The notes under the pieces are model-generated. The model did not search any database. It was not told the DNA's origin and worked only from the letters and a program-made list of their open reading frames with translations. The translations under genes and the position numbers were made by a program. Source: Paenibacillus phytohabitans (lineage in GTDB: Bacteria > Bacillota > Bacilli > Paenibacillales > Paenibacillaceae). From it: a stretch of DNA of 64,000 bases. The stretch is from positions 124,001 to 188,000 of the forward strand of contig NZ_WHOB01000062.1 in the NCBI RefSeq assembly GCF_013141775.1, given 5' to 3'. Shown here piece by piece: positions 26,929 through 35,539 of the stretch; position 1 is the stretch's first letter; each line of letters opens with the position of its first letter.

Positions 26929-29562
26929 ATGAAAGCAAGTGAAATCCGTTCCAAATGGCTGCAGTTTTTTGAGAGTAAAGGTCACCGCATTGAGCCGAGC
27001 GCCTCGCTCGTGCCCCACAACGATCCATCGCTGCTATGGATTAACGCAGGCATGGCGCCGCTGAAGGCTTACTTCGACGGCCGGGAGATTCCTGAGAATC
27101 CCCGCCTGACCAACTCGCAGAAATGTATCCGTACCAATGATATTGAGAACGTGGGCAAGACGCGCCGTCATCACACGTTCTTTGAGATGCTGGGGAACTT
27201 CTCCATCGGCGATTACTTCAAGGAAGAAGCGATTACCTGGGCTTGGGAATTCCTGACCGGCAAGGAATGGATCGGCTTCGACGGCGACCGGATTTCCGTT
27301 ACGGTATATGCCGAGGACGAAGAAGCGTTCAAGCTGTGGAATGAAAAGGTCGGTCTGCCTGCAGAACGCATCATCAAGCTGGGTGACGAGAACTTCTGGG
27401 ATATCGGCGAAGGTCCTTGCGGCCCTTGCTCGGAGATCTTCTATGACCGCGGCGAAGCTTACGGCAGTGATATGAGTGATCCTGAGATGTATCCGGGCGG
27501 TGAGAATGAACGCTGGCTGGAAGTGTGGAACCTCGTGTTCTCGCAGTTCAACCATAACAAGGACGGCAGCTACACACCGCTTCCTAACAAGAATATTGAT
27601 ACCGGCGCAGGTCTGGAACGCTTCGCTTCCATTCTGCAGGATGTGGACTCCAACTTCGATACCGACCTGTTCCAGCCGATTATCCAGAAGACTGCCGGTC
27701 TTGCCGGTGTAACCTACAAGGATAATGTTGATCAAGATATCGCGCTAAAAGTCATTGCCGACCATGTGCGTACCGTTACTTTTGCAGTAGGTGACGGAGT
27801 GCTTCCTTCTAATGAAGGACGCGGCTACATTATCCGCCGTCTGCTCCGCCGTGCCGTACGCTACGGCAAGACCCTGGGACTGGACCGCCCGTTCCTGCAT
27901 GAGCTGACAGAGACAGTGGGCGACATCATGGGAGTGTATTATCCTTCCGTAGTGGAGAACCGTGAATATATTGCCAAAATCATCCGTCTGGAAGAGGAAC
28001 GCTTCCACGAGACACTGTCCGACGGTCTGGCTATCCTGGGCGAGATCAGCGCCAAAGCCAAAGCTGAAGGCCTGAGTGCTATTGCAGGCGCTGAAGCGTT
28101 CAAGCTCTATGATACTTATGGATTCCCGTTTGACCTGACGGAGGACTTCGCTTCCGAGCAGGGGCTTACGGTTGACCGTGAAGGCTTCGATGCTGCGATG
28201 CAGGAGCAGCGGGACCGTGCCAGGGCTGCCCGCCAGGACAGCGCCAGCATGAAGATTCAGGGCGGAGCACTTGCCGAGCTGACGGTTAAAAGTGAATTTG
28301 TTGGATATAATGACACGGTAACCGAGTCAAAAGTGCTGGCGATTGTAGTTGACGGCGCACTTGCTGATGTCGTCAGTGAAGGCGCCCAGTGCCAGGTTAT
28401 CCTTGAAACGACTCCGTTCTATGCGGAAAGCGGCGGCCAGGTCAGCGACACCGGACTTTTGACCGGCGGCTCTGTGACTGCCAAGGTTACCGGACTCTTC
28501 AAAGCTCCGCATGGCCAGCATGTGCATCTGGTTACTGTCGAAGCTGGAGACTTGAAGGTTGGAGATACAGTCCGTGCGGAAGTGAACCGTGCCGAGCGTG
28601 AGGATATCGTGAAGAACCATACGGCAACCCACCTGCTGCACAAAGCGCTGAAGGAAGTGCTTGGCGGCCATGTTAATCAGGCAGGCTCTTTAGTAGAAGG
28701 CTCACGCCTGCGCTTTGACTTCTCGCATTTCGGAGCCATCACTGCGGAGGAGCTCAGCGATATCGAACAACGCGTGAACGCCCAGATCTGGCGCGGCCTC
28801 GATGTTGTCATTGAGAACAAGCCGATTGATGAAGCCAAAGCTATGGGAGCGATGGCCCTCTTCGGAGAGAAATACGGCAATATCGTCCGTGTCGTGCAGG
28901 TCGGCGACTACAGCCTGGAGCTGTGCGGCGGATGCCATGTAGCCAATACATCGCAGATCGGAATCTTCAAGCTGCTCAGCGAGAGCGGCATCGGTTCCGG
29001 TGTGCGCCGGATCGAAGCGGTGACCGGCCGCTACGCCTACCAGTTCACGGAGAGCCAGCTGGATCTGCTGAAGCAATCGGCAGCACTGCTGAAGTCCTCG
29101 CTGGGCGATGTGCCGAAGCGGATCGAAGCCCTGCACGCCCAGGTTCGTGAGCTGGGCCGCGAGAACGAATCGCTGCAGTCCAAGCTGAGCGCAACCTTTG
29201 CAGCTGAGCTGACCAGCAGTGTAATTACAGTTGGCGGCGGCACGCAGCTGTTGGCAGTATCCGTGCAAGCCGGCAATATTGATGCTCTGCGCTCGACTGC
29301 CGATGAACTGAAATCCAAGCTTCCGGATGCCGTACTGGTGCTCGGTGCAGTAATGGATGACAAGGTGAACTTTGTGGTTGCTGTGCCGCAGGACCTGGTG
29401 AAGAAAGGCTTCCACGCCGGCAAGCTGGTCAAAGAAATCGCTGCGGTCTGCGGCGGCGGCGGCGGCGGACGTCCGGACATGGCACAGGCTGGCGGCAAGG
29501 ATGCCTCCAAACTGGGCGAAGCCCTGAAGAAGGCCGAAGAGCTTGTAGCTGCATTGGCTTAA
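26929..29562 (+). CDS. alaS: Alanyl-tRNA synthetase
   Basis: Class II synthetase that charges tRNA-Ala, about 877 residues, the full family length. The catalytic domain starts MKASEIRSKWLQFFESKGH and includes NDPSLLWINAGM and RHHTFFEMLGNFS. The editing domain has the zinc motif HTATH near residue 564 and CGGCH near 666. The C-terminal DHHA1 region ends in GGGGGGRPDMAQAGG. ATG 26905 and 26926 are also in frame; 26929 fits both the GGGAG site and the conserved N-terminus. It is regulated by the T-box upstream and ends at a strong terminator. Confidence 0.98.
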   Translation: MKASEIRSKWLQFFESKGHRIEPSASLVPHNDPSLLWINAGMAPLKAYFDGREIPENPRLTNSQKCIRTNDIENVGKTRRHHTFFEMLGNFSIGDYFKEEAITWAWEFLTGKEWIGFDGDRISVTVYAEDEEAFKLWNEKVGLPAERIIKLGDENFWDIGEGPCGPCSEIFYDRGEAYGSDMSDPEMYPGGENERWLEVWNLVFSQFNHNKDGSYTPLPNKNIDTGAGLERFASILQDVDSNFDTDLFQPIIQKTAGLAGVTYKDNVDQDIALKVIADHVRTVTFAVGDGVLPSNEGRGYIIRRLLRRAVRYGKTLGLDRPFLHELTETVGDIMGVYYPSVVENREYIAKIIRLEEERFHETLSDGLAILGEISAKAKAEGLSAIAGAEAFKLYDTYGFPFDLTEDFASEQGLTVDREGFDAAMQEQRDRARAARQDSASMKIQGGALAELTVKSEFVGYNDTVTESKVLAIVVDGALADVVSEGAQCQVILETTPFYAESGGQVSDTGLLTGGSVTAKVTGLFKAPHGQHVHLVTVEAGDLKVGDTVRAEVNRAEREDIVKNHTATHLLHKALKEVLGGHVNQAGSLVEGSRLRFDFSHFGAITAEELSDIEQRVNAQIWRGLDVVIENKPIDEAKAMGAMALFGEKYGNIVRVVQVGDYSLELCGGCHVANTSQIGIFKLLSESGIGSGVRRIEAVTGRYAYQFTESQLDLLKQSAALLKSSLGDVPKRIEALHAQVRELGRENESLQSKLSATFAAELTSSVITVGGGTQLLAVSVQAGNIDALRSTADELKSKLPDAVLVLGAVMDDKVNFVVAVPQDLVKKGFHAGKLVKEIAAVCGGGGGGRPDMAQAGGKDASKLGEALKKAEELVAALA

Positions 29563-29605
29563 CGGATTGCCTGAAATAGCTGAGAAATTCCCCGGATAAA
29601 GATAC

Positions 29606-29645
29606 AGCGGTACTGAGGGCAACATATCAGTACCGCTGCTTTATT
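29606..29645 (+). terminator. Terminator after alaS
   Basis: AGCGGTACTGA at 29606-29616 pairs perfectly with TCAGTACCGCT at 29627-29637, followed by GCTTTATT. The remainder of the 319-bp gap before ireB holds a likely -10 (TATGAT, 29794-29799) without a good -35 box. Confidence 0.8.
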
Positions 29646-29881
29646 CACAAAATGTATAATTTTTGGGGTTATTCATTATTGACCCGGGGCTTGCAATAGC
29701 TTAAAACCCAAAAAAACATCTATTTTTGTAGATAAAATGCCAAAAAAAGCGCTTTTACAGTGGCAGGATTTCCTCGTTGGGCCATGAATATGTTATGATG
29801 AAGGCAGCAAGTAAGCTGTACAGCAGCAACTTTGCGAAGCCGCCCGAATCGGGGTGATTTTGCAGAAGGAAGGTGTCACAA

Positions 29882-30157
29882 ATGGACTCCATGGACAAAA
29901 CGGTCAAATTCAATGTGAAGGGCGACGAAAAGGAAGCTTCTCCCCAGGAAATTTTACTCGCCGTGTATGACGCGCTGGTGGAGAAGGAATATCATCCGAT
30001 CAACCAGATCGTAGGGTATCTACTTTCCGGAGATCCGGCTTACATTCCGCGCCACAACAATGCGAGAAGTTTGGTCCGGAGAAAAGAACGTGATGAGCTG
30101 ATTGAGGAACTGGTCCGGTTCTATCTGGCCAATCATCGGGTGGACCAGCCGAAATGA
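29882..30157 (+). CDS. ireB: IreB family regulatory phosphoprotein (DUF965)
   Basis: A 91-residue cytosolic protein, nearly identical in plan to Enterococcus IreB and B. subtilis YrzL. It starts MDSMDKTVKFNVKGDE with N-terminal serine/threonine, then EILLAVYDALVEKEYHPINQ and GYLLSGDPAYIPRHNNARS. In enterococci IreB is phosphorylated by the PASTA kinase IreK and affects cephalosporin resistance; its role here is inferred. ATG 29882 lies 8 nt after AGGAAGG, while GTG 29873 would overlap it. Its TGA overlaps the ruvX ATG, so translation is coupled. Confidence 0.95.
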   Translation: MDSMDKTVKFNVKGDEKEASPQEILLAVYDALVEKEYHPINQIVGYLLSGDPAYIPRHNNARSLVRRKERDELIEELVRFYLANHRVDQPK

Positions 30158-30573
30158 TGAAGAAGCTGGGACTGGATTACGGCGACCGCAGAATCGGTGT
30201 CGCCACAAGCGATATTTTCGGGTGGACAGCGCAGGCTTTGGAGACTATTGAGCGGCGCGGAAACGGCAACGAATTCGACCGTATCCGTGAACTGGTCAAG
30301 GAGTACGAAATCGGTGAGATTGTCGTTGGGCTGCCGAAGAATATGAACGGCTCAGTAGGACCCCGTGGTGAAATTTGCATCGAATTCGCAGACCAGCTGC
30401 GGGAGCAACTTGATTTACCCGTACACCTTTGGGATGAGCGTCTGACGACGGTATCTGCTGAGCGGGTGCTGATTGAAGGGGACGTCAGTCGGAAGAAACG
30501 CAAGGGGATTGTGGACAAAATGGCCGCAGCCCTAATATTGCAAAATTTTTTGGATGCTAACAGTAAAAGGTGA
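30154..30573 (+). CDS. ruvX: Holliday junction resolvase RuvX / pre-16S rRNA nuclease YqgF
   Basis: RNase H-fold nuclease of 139 residues. Motif 1 is LGLDYGDRRIGVA, motif 2 is VVGLPKNMNGS and motif 3 is LWDERLTT; a final acidic cluster follows at IVDKMAA. The family matures the 5' end of 16S rRNA and has been linked to recombination. The start overlaps the ireB stop as ATGA, and the order alaS-ireB-ruvX-DUF1292 matches B. subtilis alaS-yrzL-yrrK-yrzB. The frame runs 13 nt before the next gene's ATG. Confidence 0.96.
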   Translation: MMKKLGLDYGDRRIGVATSDIFGWTAQALETIERRGNGNEFDRIRELVKEYEIGEIVVGLPKNMNGSVGPRGEICIEFADQLREQLDLPVHLWDERLTTVSAERVLIEGDVSRKKRKGIVDKMAAALILQNFLDANSKR

Positions 30574-30586
30574 GGGGTGTGCGGAT

Positions 30587-30895
30587 ATGACAAACGAGCA
30601 GATCGGCCAAGAAGAAGAACCGGAAATTATCTATATTCCTGATGAGGAAGGTAATGAAGAGGAATTTGAGGTCATTATGAAGTTTGAAGTCGACGGATCG
30701 GACGCGAAGTATATGATGGTGGTTCCACTGGATTCTGAGGATGAAGAGACTGATGAAGTCTATGCGTTCCGTTACGAAGAAGACGGCGACGACTTGCAGC
30801 TGTTCATGATTGAGAATGACGAGGAATGGGCTATTGTAGAAGAAACCTTCAATACTTTGGTAGACGAGCTGGATGGAGGAGCGGAGAATGACTGA
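30587..30895 (+). CDS. DUF1292 domain protein (YrzB-like)
   Basis: A 102-residue, strongly acidic protein with the DUF1292 core EEEFEVIMKFEVDGSDAKYM and YAFRYEEDGDDLQLFMIENDEEW. Function is unknown; the family is common beside ruvX in Firmicutes. The ORF is open from 30554, but ATG 30587 follows AGGTGAGGGG at normal spacing. It overlaps the next, related gene by 8 nt, implying coupled translation and a tandem duplication. Confidence 0.92.
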   Translation: MTNEQIGQEEEPEIIYIPDEEGNEEEFEVIMKFEVDGSDAKYMMVVPLDSEDEETDEVYAFRYEEDGDDLQLFMIENDEEWAIVEETFNTLVDELDGGAEND

Positions 30896-31196
30896 TTTTT
30901 CCGCTGATCAAGCGGTATGGACTTCGAAGCTTAAAGAAGTATACGGAGAAACAGTAGAACTGGAAGATGAGCAGGGCAAGTCTTCCGTTTACGATATTAT
31001 TGCTGAATTTGCTGTCGGTGACCGTGCTTATGCTGTTTTGGCCGGTTCAGGAAGAGCTGCGGAGCAGGAAATTCTGCGGATCGTGGTTTCCCCTGACGGG
31101 CTTCCTGAGCTGGAGAGCATTATGGACGATGAAGAGTGGGAGGATGTTTCCGAGCTGTACGATGAGCTTACCTTCCCGGCTGAAGACACCGAATAA
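30888..31196 (+). CDS. Second DUF1292-like protein
   Basis: A 102-residue acidic protein parallel in size to its neighbour and ending in EEWEDVSELYDELTF, against EEWAIVEETFNTLVDEL upstream. The middle (GDRAYAVLAGSGRAAEQEILRI) keeps the strand pattern but has diverged, so it looks like an old tandem copy. ATG 30888 sits within the end of the previous gene behind GGAGGAGCGGAG. No function is known. Confidence 0.88.
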   Translation: MTDFSADQAVWTSKLKEVYGETVELEDEQGKSSVYDIIAEFAVGDRAYAVLAGSGRAAEQEILRIVVSPDGLPELESIMDDEEWEDVSELYDELTFPAEDTE

Positions 31197-31214
31197 AGTC
31201 ATAGCATTAGCACG

Positions 31215-31247
31215 GAAGAGGGCGGATTTTTTTCCGCGCTCTTTTTG
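31215..31247 (+). terminator. Terminator after the DUF1292 pair
   Basis: GAAGAGGGCGGA at 31215-31226 pairs, with one mismatch, with TCCGCGCTCTTT around 31233-31244, running into TTTTT. Confidence 0.7.
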
Positions 31248-31330
31248 CTTGGGATGCAGGAAATAAAAAAAGTGTTGAATTTAAGACAATACAATTTTAT
31301 ACTTTATAGTCGGAAAGTGAGGCGTAATAT

Positions 31331-32377
31331 TTGAAAGCCGTGATCCGCACTGTGCTTATTATAATCCTTGTCCTGGCAGCTGCTGCAGGGGGAGGAGCAT
31401 GGTATATCTGGAATGGAATGCAGCCGGTGGAGCCCGCAGGGCCGGCCGTGACGGTTACGATAGAGAAGGGTATGGGAAGCTCGCAAATTGCCGACCTGCT
31501 CGAAGAGAAGGGAATCATCAAGAACGGATTATTTTTTAAAGGGTATTTAAAATGGGTCCAGGAAGGCTCCAGCTTCAAGGCAGGAACCTATAACGTGAGC
31601 CCGGGCGACTCTTATGATACCTTGATCAGCCGGATGAATGCAGGGGATGTCGTGAAGGAAGATACCATTGTATTCACGATCCCCGAAGGGTATACGGCGG
31701 TTCAGGTTGCAGATAAGCTGGCTGAAGCGTGGAACCAGAAGGCAGAGGTTTTCCTGCAGTTGATTGACTCAGGTGCGGGCCTTGAGGCAGTAGGGACTTT
31801 AGGAATCCCGGAGAATAAGGAGCTGCGGCACCGTCTTGAGGGGTATCTGTTCCCGGAAACCTATGAGCTGGCCAAGGACAGTACTCCACAGGAGGTCATT
31901 GAAGCCATGCTGGAGCAGCTGGTGAAGAAGCTGGACACGATCCCTGAGTGGAAGGCGAAGCTGGCGAACCGTGGACTTACCTTGCATGAGCTGATGACGG
32001 TTGCTTCGCTCGTAGAGCGTGAGGTGGTAGTGAACGAGGAACGTCCGCTGGTCGCCGGTATTATTTATAACAGACTGGACAAGGGTCAGAAGCTGGAGAT
32101 TGATGCTACGGTCCAGTATTTGCTGGATAAGCAGAAGGAACGGCTCTACGAGAAGGACCTGAAGGTGGACAGCCCTTATAATACGTACAAGCAGGAAGGA
32201 TTGCCGCCTGGACCGATCAGCAGCCCGGGGCTTGCTTCTATTGAAGCCGCATTGACTCCGGAGGTATCGGAATATTTCTTCTATGTCACCAAGAAGGATG
32301 GTTCCCAGGCGCATTTATTCGCCAAGACCTACAAGGAACATTTAGCCAATATCGAAAAAAGCAAACAAAATCAGTAG
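31331..32377 (+). CDS. mltG: Endolytic transglycosylase MltG (YceG-like)
   Basis: Membrane-anchored murein transglycosylase of 348 residues that cuts nascent glycan strands. One N-terminal span at about 5-25 is followed by a LysM-like region and the catalytic YceG domain. The catalytic Glu is at about 229 in SLVEREV, with RLEGYLFPETY before it and LEIDATVQYLL after it. The TTG start is preceded by GTGAGGCG at about 8 nt. It equals B. subtilis yrrL. In Bacillus an O-methyltransferase gene (yrrM) follows; here the U32 gene follows directly. Confidence 0.95.
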   Translation: MKAVIRTVLIIILVLAAAAGGGAWYIWNGMQPVEPAGPAVTVTIEKGMGSSQIADLLEEKGIIKNGLFFKGYLKWVQEGSSFKAGTYNVSPGDSYDTLISRMNAGDVVKEDTIVFTIPEGYTAVQVADKLAEAWNQKAEVFLQLIDSGAGLEAVGTLGIPENKELRHRLEGYLFPETYELAKDSTPQEVIEAMLEQLVKKLDTIPEWKAKLANRGLTLHELMTVASLVEREVVVNEERPLVAGIIYNRLDKGQKLEIDATVQYLLDKQKERLYEKDLKVDSPYNTYKQEGLPPGPISSPGLASIEAALTPEVSEYFFYVTKKDGSQAHLFAKTYKEHLANIEKSKQNQ

Positions 32378-32425
32378 GAAAAGAGCTACAATAGTATTGA
32401 TGCGATAGGCACAGGAGGTAACACA

Positions 32426-33358
32426 ATGAATAACAAACCGGAGCTGCTGGTGACAGCAGCCTCGCTGGAAGAAGCGGCGGCTTTGCTTGCGGCAGGTGCA
32501 ACTGCGCTGCTGATCGGAGATGACCGTTTCGGCATGCGGCTCGCCGGGCATTTCTCGCTGGAAGATACTGCAGCAGCTGTAAAGCTTGCACATGATACAG
32601 GTGGTAAGGTGTACGTAAGCATAAACGGGCTGATCTCCAATAAAATGCTGGAAGAGCTGCCGGCTTACATCAAAGCAATCGGCGAATTGGGTGTAGACGG
32701 GGTCGAATTCGGAGACCCTGCTGTCCTGGCAGCCGTAAAGGCAGAAGCACCGGAACTTAAGCTGCACTGGAATGCGGAAATGACCTCCACCAACTACGCC
32801 ACAGCCAACTATTGGGGCAGTAAGGGAGCTTCGCGGGTTGTCTTGGCACGTGAGCTGAATATGGATGAAATGACCGAAATGGTACCTCATCTGCAAGTCG
32901 AGGCTCAGGTCCAGGTGCATGGCATGACGAATATTTATCATTCCAAGCGTAAGCTGGTAGCCAGCTATATGTCTCATCAGGGGCGTCCGGGTGATGGCGG
33001 CAGTCTTGGCAAGGAGCGCGGACTTTTCCTGATTGAAGCGGAACGGCCGAATGAGAAGTTCCCGATATATGAGGATGAGAACGGAACGCATATTATGAGC
33101 TCGGACGATATTTGTATTCTTGAGGATCTGCATTTCCTGCTGAAGGCTGGTGTGCACAGCCTGAAGATTGAAGGGCTGCTGAAGCCGGTGGCTTATAATG
33201 TAGCTGTGGTTAAGGCTTACCGCCATGCCATTGACTTGTATTCCGCTGATCCGGCTGAATATGCTTACGATGAGGCCTGGATGGATGAGATCCGGGCGCT
33301 GCAGGACCCTGAGCGTGAACTGTCGTTCGGCTTCTTCTACAAAGAACAGGTATATTAA
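32426..33358 (+). CDS. Peptidase U32 family protein (YrrN-like)
   Basis: A 310-residue U32 protein, the shorter member of the usual pair. Family features: a repeated VYVSINGLISN and ELGVDGVEFGDPAVLA region near the start, HWNAEMTSTNYATANYWGS, and KIEGLLKPVAYNVAVVKAYR near the end. It lacks the cysteine-rich stretch present in the longer partner, as expected for the short form. U32 pairs act in tRNA or cofactor modification and as collagenase-like peptidases in different lineages; the role here is unproven. AGGAGG lies 8 nt before the ATG. Confidence 0.92.
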   Translation: MNNKPELLVTAASLEEAAALLAAGATALLIGDDRFGMRLAGHFSLEDTAAAVKLAHDTGGKVYVSINGLISNKMLEELPAYIKAIGELGVDGVEFGDPAVLAAVKAEAPELKLHWNAEMTSTNYATANYWGSKGASRVVLARELNMDEMTEMVPHLQVEAQVQVHGMTNIYHSKRKLVASYMSHQGRPGDGGSLGKERGLFLIEAERPNEKFPIYEDENGTHIMSSDDICILEDLHFLLKAGVHSLKIEGLLKPVAYNVAVVKAYRHAIDLYSADPAEYAYDEAWMDEIRALQDPERELSFGFFYKEQVY

Positions 33359-33418
33359 AATATATAAATATTTAATTTGCTGTTTTAAAATTGGACTTAA
33401 AGCTTAACCTTAAAGATG

Positions 33419-33570
33419 AAGTAACGGAGGGGATTTTTGAAACTGGAGGAGCGGCAGCGTCCGCCTTTGTCTCCGGATGTTATCCGCAAAGCGGTATAAT
33501 CAAAAACATCTGGAGACAACAGCGGCCGGAAGTTCAAACAATTCCCGCAGTTACGTTCCATCTGAAGGGG
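33419..33570 (+). repeat. Structured intergenic repeat, copy 1 (pairs with 62673-62852)
   Basis: About 150 nt shared with 62673-62852: GGGGATTTTtGAAACTG, GGAGCG-AGCG-CCGCCT, CCGGAT, then ATCTGGAGACAAC and GCGGCCGGAAGTTCAAA. Within it TTTGAAACT can pair with AGTTCAAA, and CGGAT with ATCCG. It sits between the two U32 genes and is transcribed with them if they form an operon. Confidence 0.75.
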
Positions 33571-33617
33571 AAGTTTTTAGGTCGGTTTTGACAGCAAAGA
33601 TAGGAGGGAGAACAGGA

Positions 33618-34940
33618 ATGGGAACCATGACCAAGCCCCAATTCAAGGGCAAACGTTACCGTCTGGACAAACCGGAGCTCCTGGCTCCGGCAGGAAACTT
33701 AGAGAAATTGAAATTCGCCGTGCATTATGGTGCGGATGCAGTATATATCGGAGGACAGAAATACGGCCTGCGCTCGGGAGCGGATAATTTCACTTTTGAG
33801 GAAATGCGCGAGGGCGTTGAATTTGCCAAGAAATATGGTGCCAAAGTATTCGTAGCGACGAATATCTATGCTCACAATGAAGACATCGCCGGGATTGAAG
33901 AATACCTGCGTAACTTATATGAAGCCGGCATTGCTGCCATTATTGTAGCCGATCCGGTGATTGTGGATACCGCGCTTCGCCTGGTACCGGGTCTTGAGGT
34001 GCATCTGAGCACCCAGCAGTCCACGCTCAACTGGCAGGCAGTATCTTTCTGGAAGCAGGAAGGACTGCCGCGGGTCGTGCTTGGCCGGGAGACCAGCCTG
34101 GAGGAGATTGCCGAGATCAAGCAGCATGTGGACATTGAGATCGAGAGCTTCATCCACGGTGCGATGTGCTCCTCGTACTCCGGACGTTGTGTATTGTCCA
34201 ATCACTTTACAGACCGCGATTCCAACCGCGGGGGCTGCTGCCAGTCCTGCCGCTGGAAATACGACCTGTTCGAAGATGGCCGTCCGGAAGGAACCTGGGT
34301 ATCGGAAGAGGACCAGGCAGTGGCGCCTCAGGCATTGCAGCCTGGCGTAACCCAGCTGCCGCTGCATCAGCCGGAGGATAATCCGTTCTCGATGGGTTCG
34401 AAGGATTTGTGCATGCTGGAGAGTATTCCTGAGCTGATCGAAGCCGGGATTGACAGCTTCAAGATCGAAGGCCGGATGAAGTCGATCCATTACGTGGCAA
34501 CGGTGGTCAATGCGTACCGCAAAGCGATCGATGCCTATATGGCGGACCCGGAAGGTTATGTGCTGAAGCCGGAATGGCTGGAAGAGCTGCAGAAGGCCGC
34601 TAACCGTCCGCTCAATACAGGCTTCTTCTACGATACGCCGGATCATGAGGATCATATTTATGAGCCGGAGGAAAAAGCGGCACCTTATGATTTCGCCGGC
34701 CTGGTGCTGGAATATGATGCGGAGAGCGGCATGGCACTCGTTCAGCAGCGCAATAACTTCAAGCCGGGCCAGGAAGTGGAATTCTTCGGACCGGATGACA
34801 CCTTCTTCAAGCAGACTGTCGGCGAGCTGTGGGACGAGGCGGGGAATCCGCTGGACGTTGCCCGTCATCCGCTGCAGCGGGTGCGCATGAAGGTGGATCA
34901 GCCTGTAGCTTACTTTGACATGATGCGTAAAAGAAAATAA
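33618..34940 (+). CDS. Peptidase U32 family protein, long form (YrrO-like)
   Basis: A 440-residue U32 protein with the signature KPELLAPAGNLEKLKFAVHY at the N-terminus, VHLSTQQSTLNWQAVSFW, and the family cysteine cluster CSSYSGRCVLSNHFTDRD followed by GGCCQSCRW. A C-terminal beta-barrel extension is present (VLEYDAESGMALVQQRNN). The frame is open from 33477, but AGGAGGG lies about 9 nt before ATG 33618, which gives the usual start. It belongs with the short U32 gene, though here a 259-bp gap carrying the structured repeat separates them. Confidence 0.94.
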   Translation: MGTMTKPQFKGKRYRLDKPELLAPAGNLEKLKFAVHYGADAVYIGGQKYGLRSGADNFTFEEMREGVEFAKKYGAKVFVATNIYAHNEDIAGIEEYLRNLYEAGIAAIIVADPVIVDTALRLVPGLEVHLSTQQSTLNWQAVSFWKQEGLPRVVLGRETSLEEIAEIKQHVDIEIESFIHGAMCSSYSGRCVLSNHFTDRDSNRGGCCQSCRWKYDLFEDGRPEGTWVSEEDQAVAPQALQPGVTQLPLHQPEDNPFSMGSKDLCMLESIPELIEAGIDSFKIEGRMKSIHYVATVVNAYRKAIDAYMADPEGYVLKPEWLEELQKAANRPLNTGFFYDTPDHEDHIYEPEEKAAPYDFAGLVLEYDAESGMALVQQRNNFKPGQEVEFFGPDDTFFKQTVGELWDEAGNPLDVARHPLQRVRMKVDQPVAYFDMMRKRK

Positions 34941-34958
34941 AGTCATAAGAATGATTTA

Positions 34959-34996
34959 AAGGGATGTCCTTCTTCTGGAAGGGCGTCCTTTTTTGC
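34959..34996 (+). terminator. Terminator after the U32 genes
   Basis: GGATGTCCTTC and GGAAGGGCGTCC form a G-U-tolerant stem around TTCT, followed by TTTTTT. Confidence 0.75.
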
Positions 34997-35103
34997 GTAT
35001 ATTCCTTGGAATCCGCCGGATAGCAGGCTGGTGCTGAATAAGGATGAATGCGGAATGAACTTTTCCGGCAGCTCTCCCCGGAGTGAGGTACCTCTTACTG
35101 GAT

Positions 35104-35280
35104 CGGACTGAGAAGCCGCTATTTTGCCAAAAGCCTGCCTAATCTGGATGAAGCGGACTGAGAATCCTTTATCTTGTTCTTCTAAGCTTCAAATGAGCTG
35201 ATTCAGAGCAATTAACGGAATCTCAGTCCGATTGTCGCGAGATTTCGCCAGATTTGGCCGAATAGCGGAATTTCAGTCCT
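35104..35280. repeat. Intergenic element with four motif copies in + + - - order (element III)
   Basis: Copies of CGGACTGAGANTCCGNTAT lie at 35104-35122 and 35154-35172 on + and at 35212-35230 and 35262-35280 on -, exactly 50 nt apart in each pair. The two roughly 69-nt arms are imperfect inverted repeats; the stretches between motifs also partly match in reverse complement (GCCAAA ... AATCT). Another short hairpin, AACCGGAG/CTCCGGTT, lies near 35339-35365. Confidence 0.85.
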
Positions 35281-35492
35281 CCTCACAAGCCGATGTGACC
35301 CTGGAGCGTCTGCCAGGTTCCGGATGGAAAATAAGGAAACCGGAGAGCTTCATACGCTCCGGTTTGATTCACCCGTAGGGGGATTTTAGTTCTAGACCAA
35401 AATACTTATGCAGTTCGACAAAAACATAAAAATTCTGAAGCAATTTCTATAAAATACTAAGAAAAATGAGCCTTTGTGCCGATATATATCAC

Positions 35493-35506
35493 AGGTAACG
35501 CTTACA
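35493..35506. promoter_or_regulatory. Possible cre site upstream of the first chemoreceptor gene
   Basis: AGGTAACGCTTACA matches the CcpA consensus at all but positions 1 and 3, 33 nt before the ATG. It would link chemoreceptor expression to carbon status. Weak alone. Confidence 0.4.
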
Positions 35507-35539
35507 TACGTCTTCTAATCTAATTGGCAGGTGATTGTA

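Noticed and set aside
26559..26942. 127-codon plus-strand open frame before alaS
   Set aside because: It lies over the T-box leader, whose RNA features fully account for the sequence.
33477..33617. N-terminal extension of the long U32 protein
   Set aside because: It translates the structured repeat; the conserved start and AGGAGGG site are at 33618.
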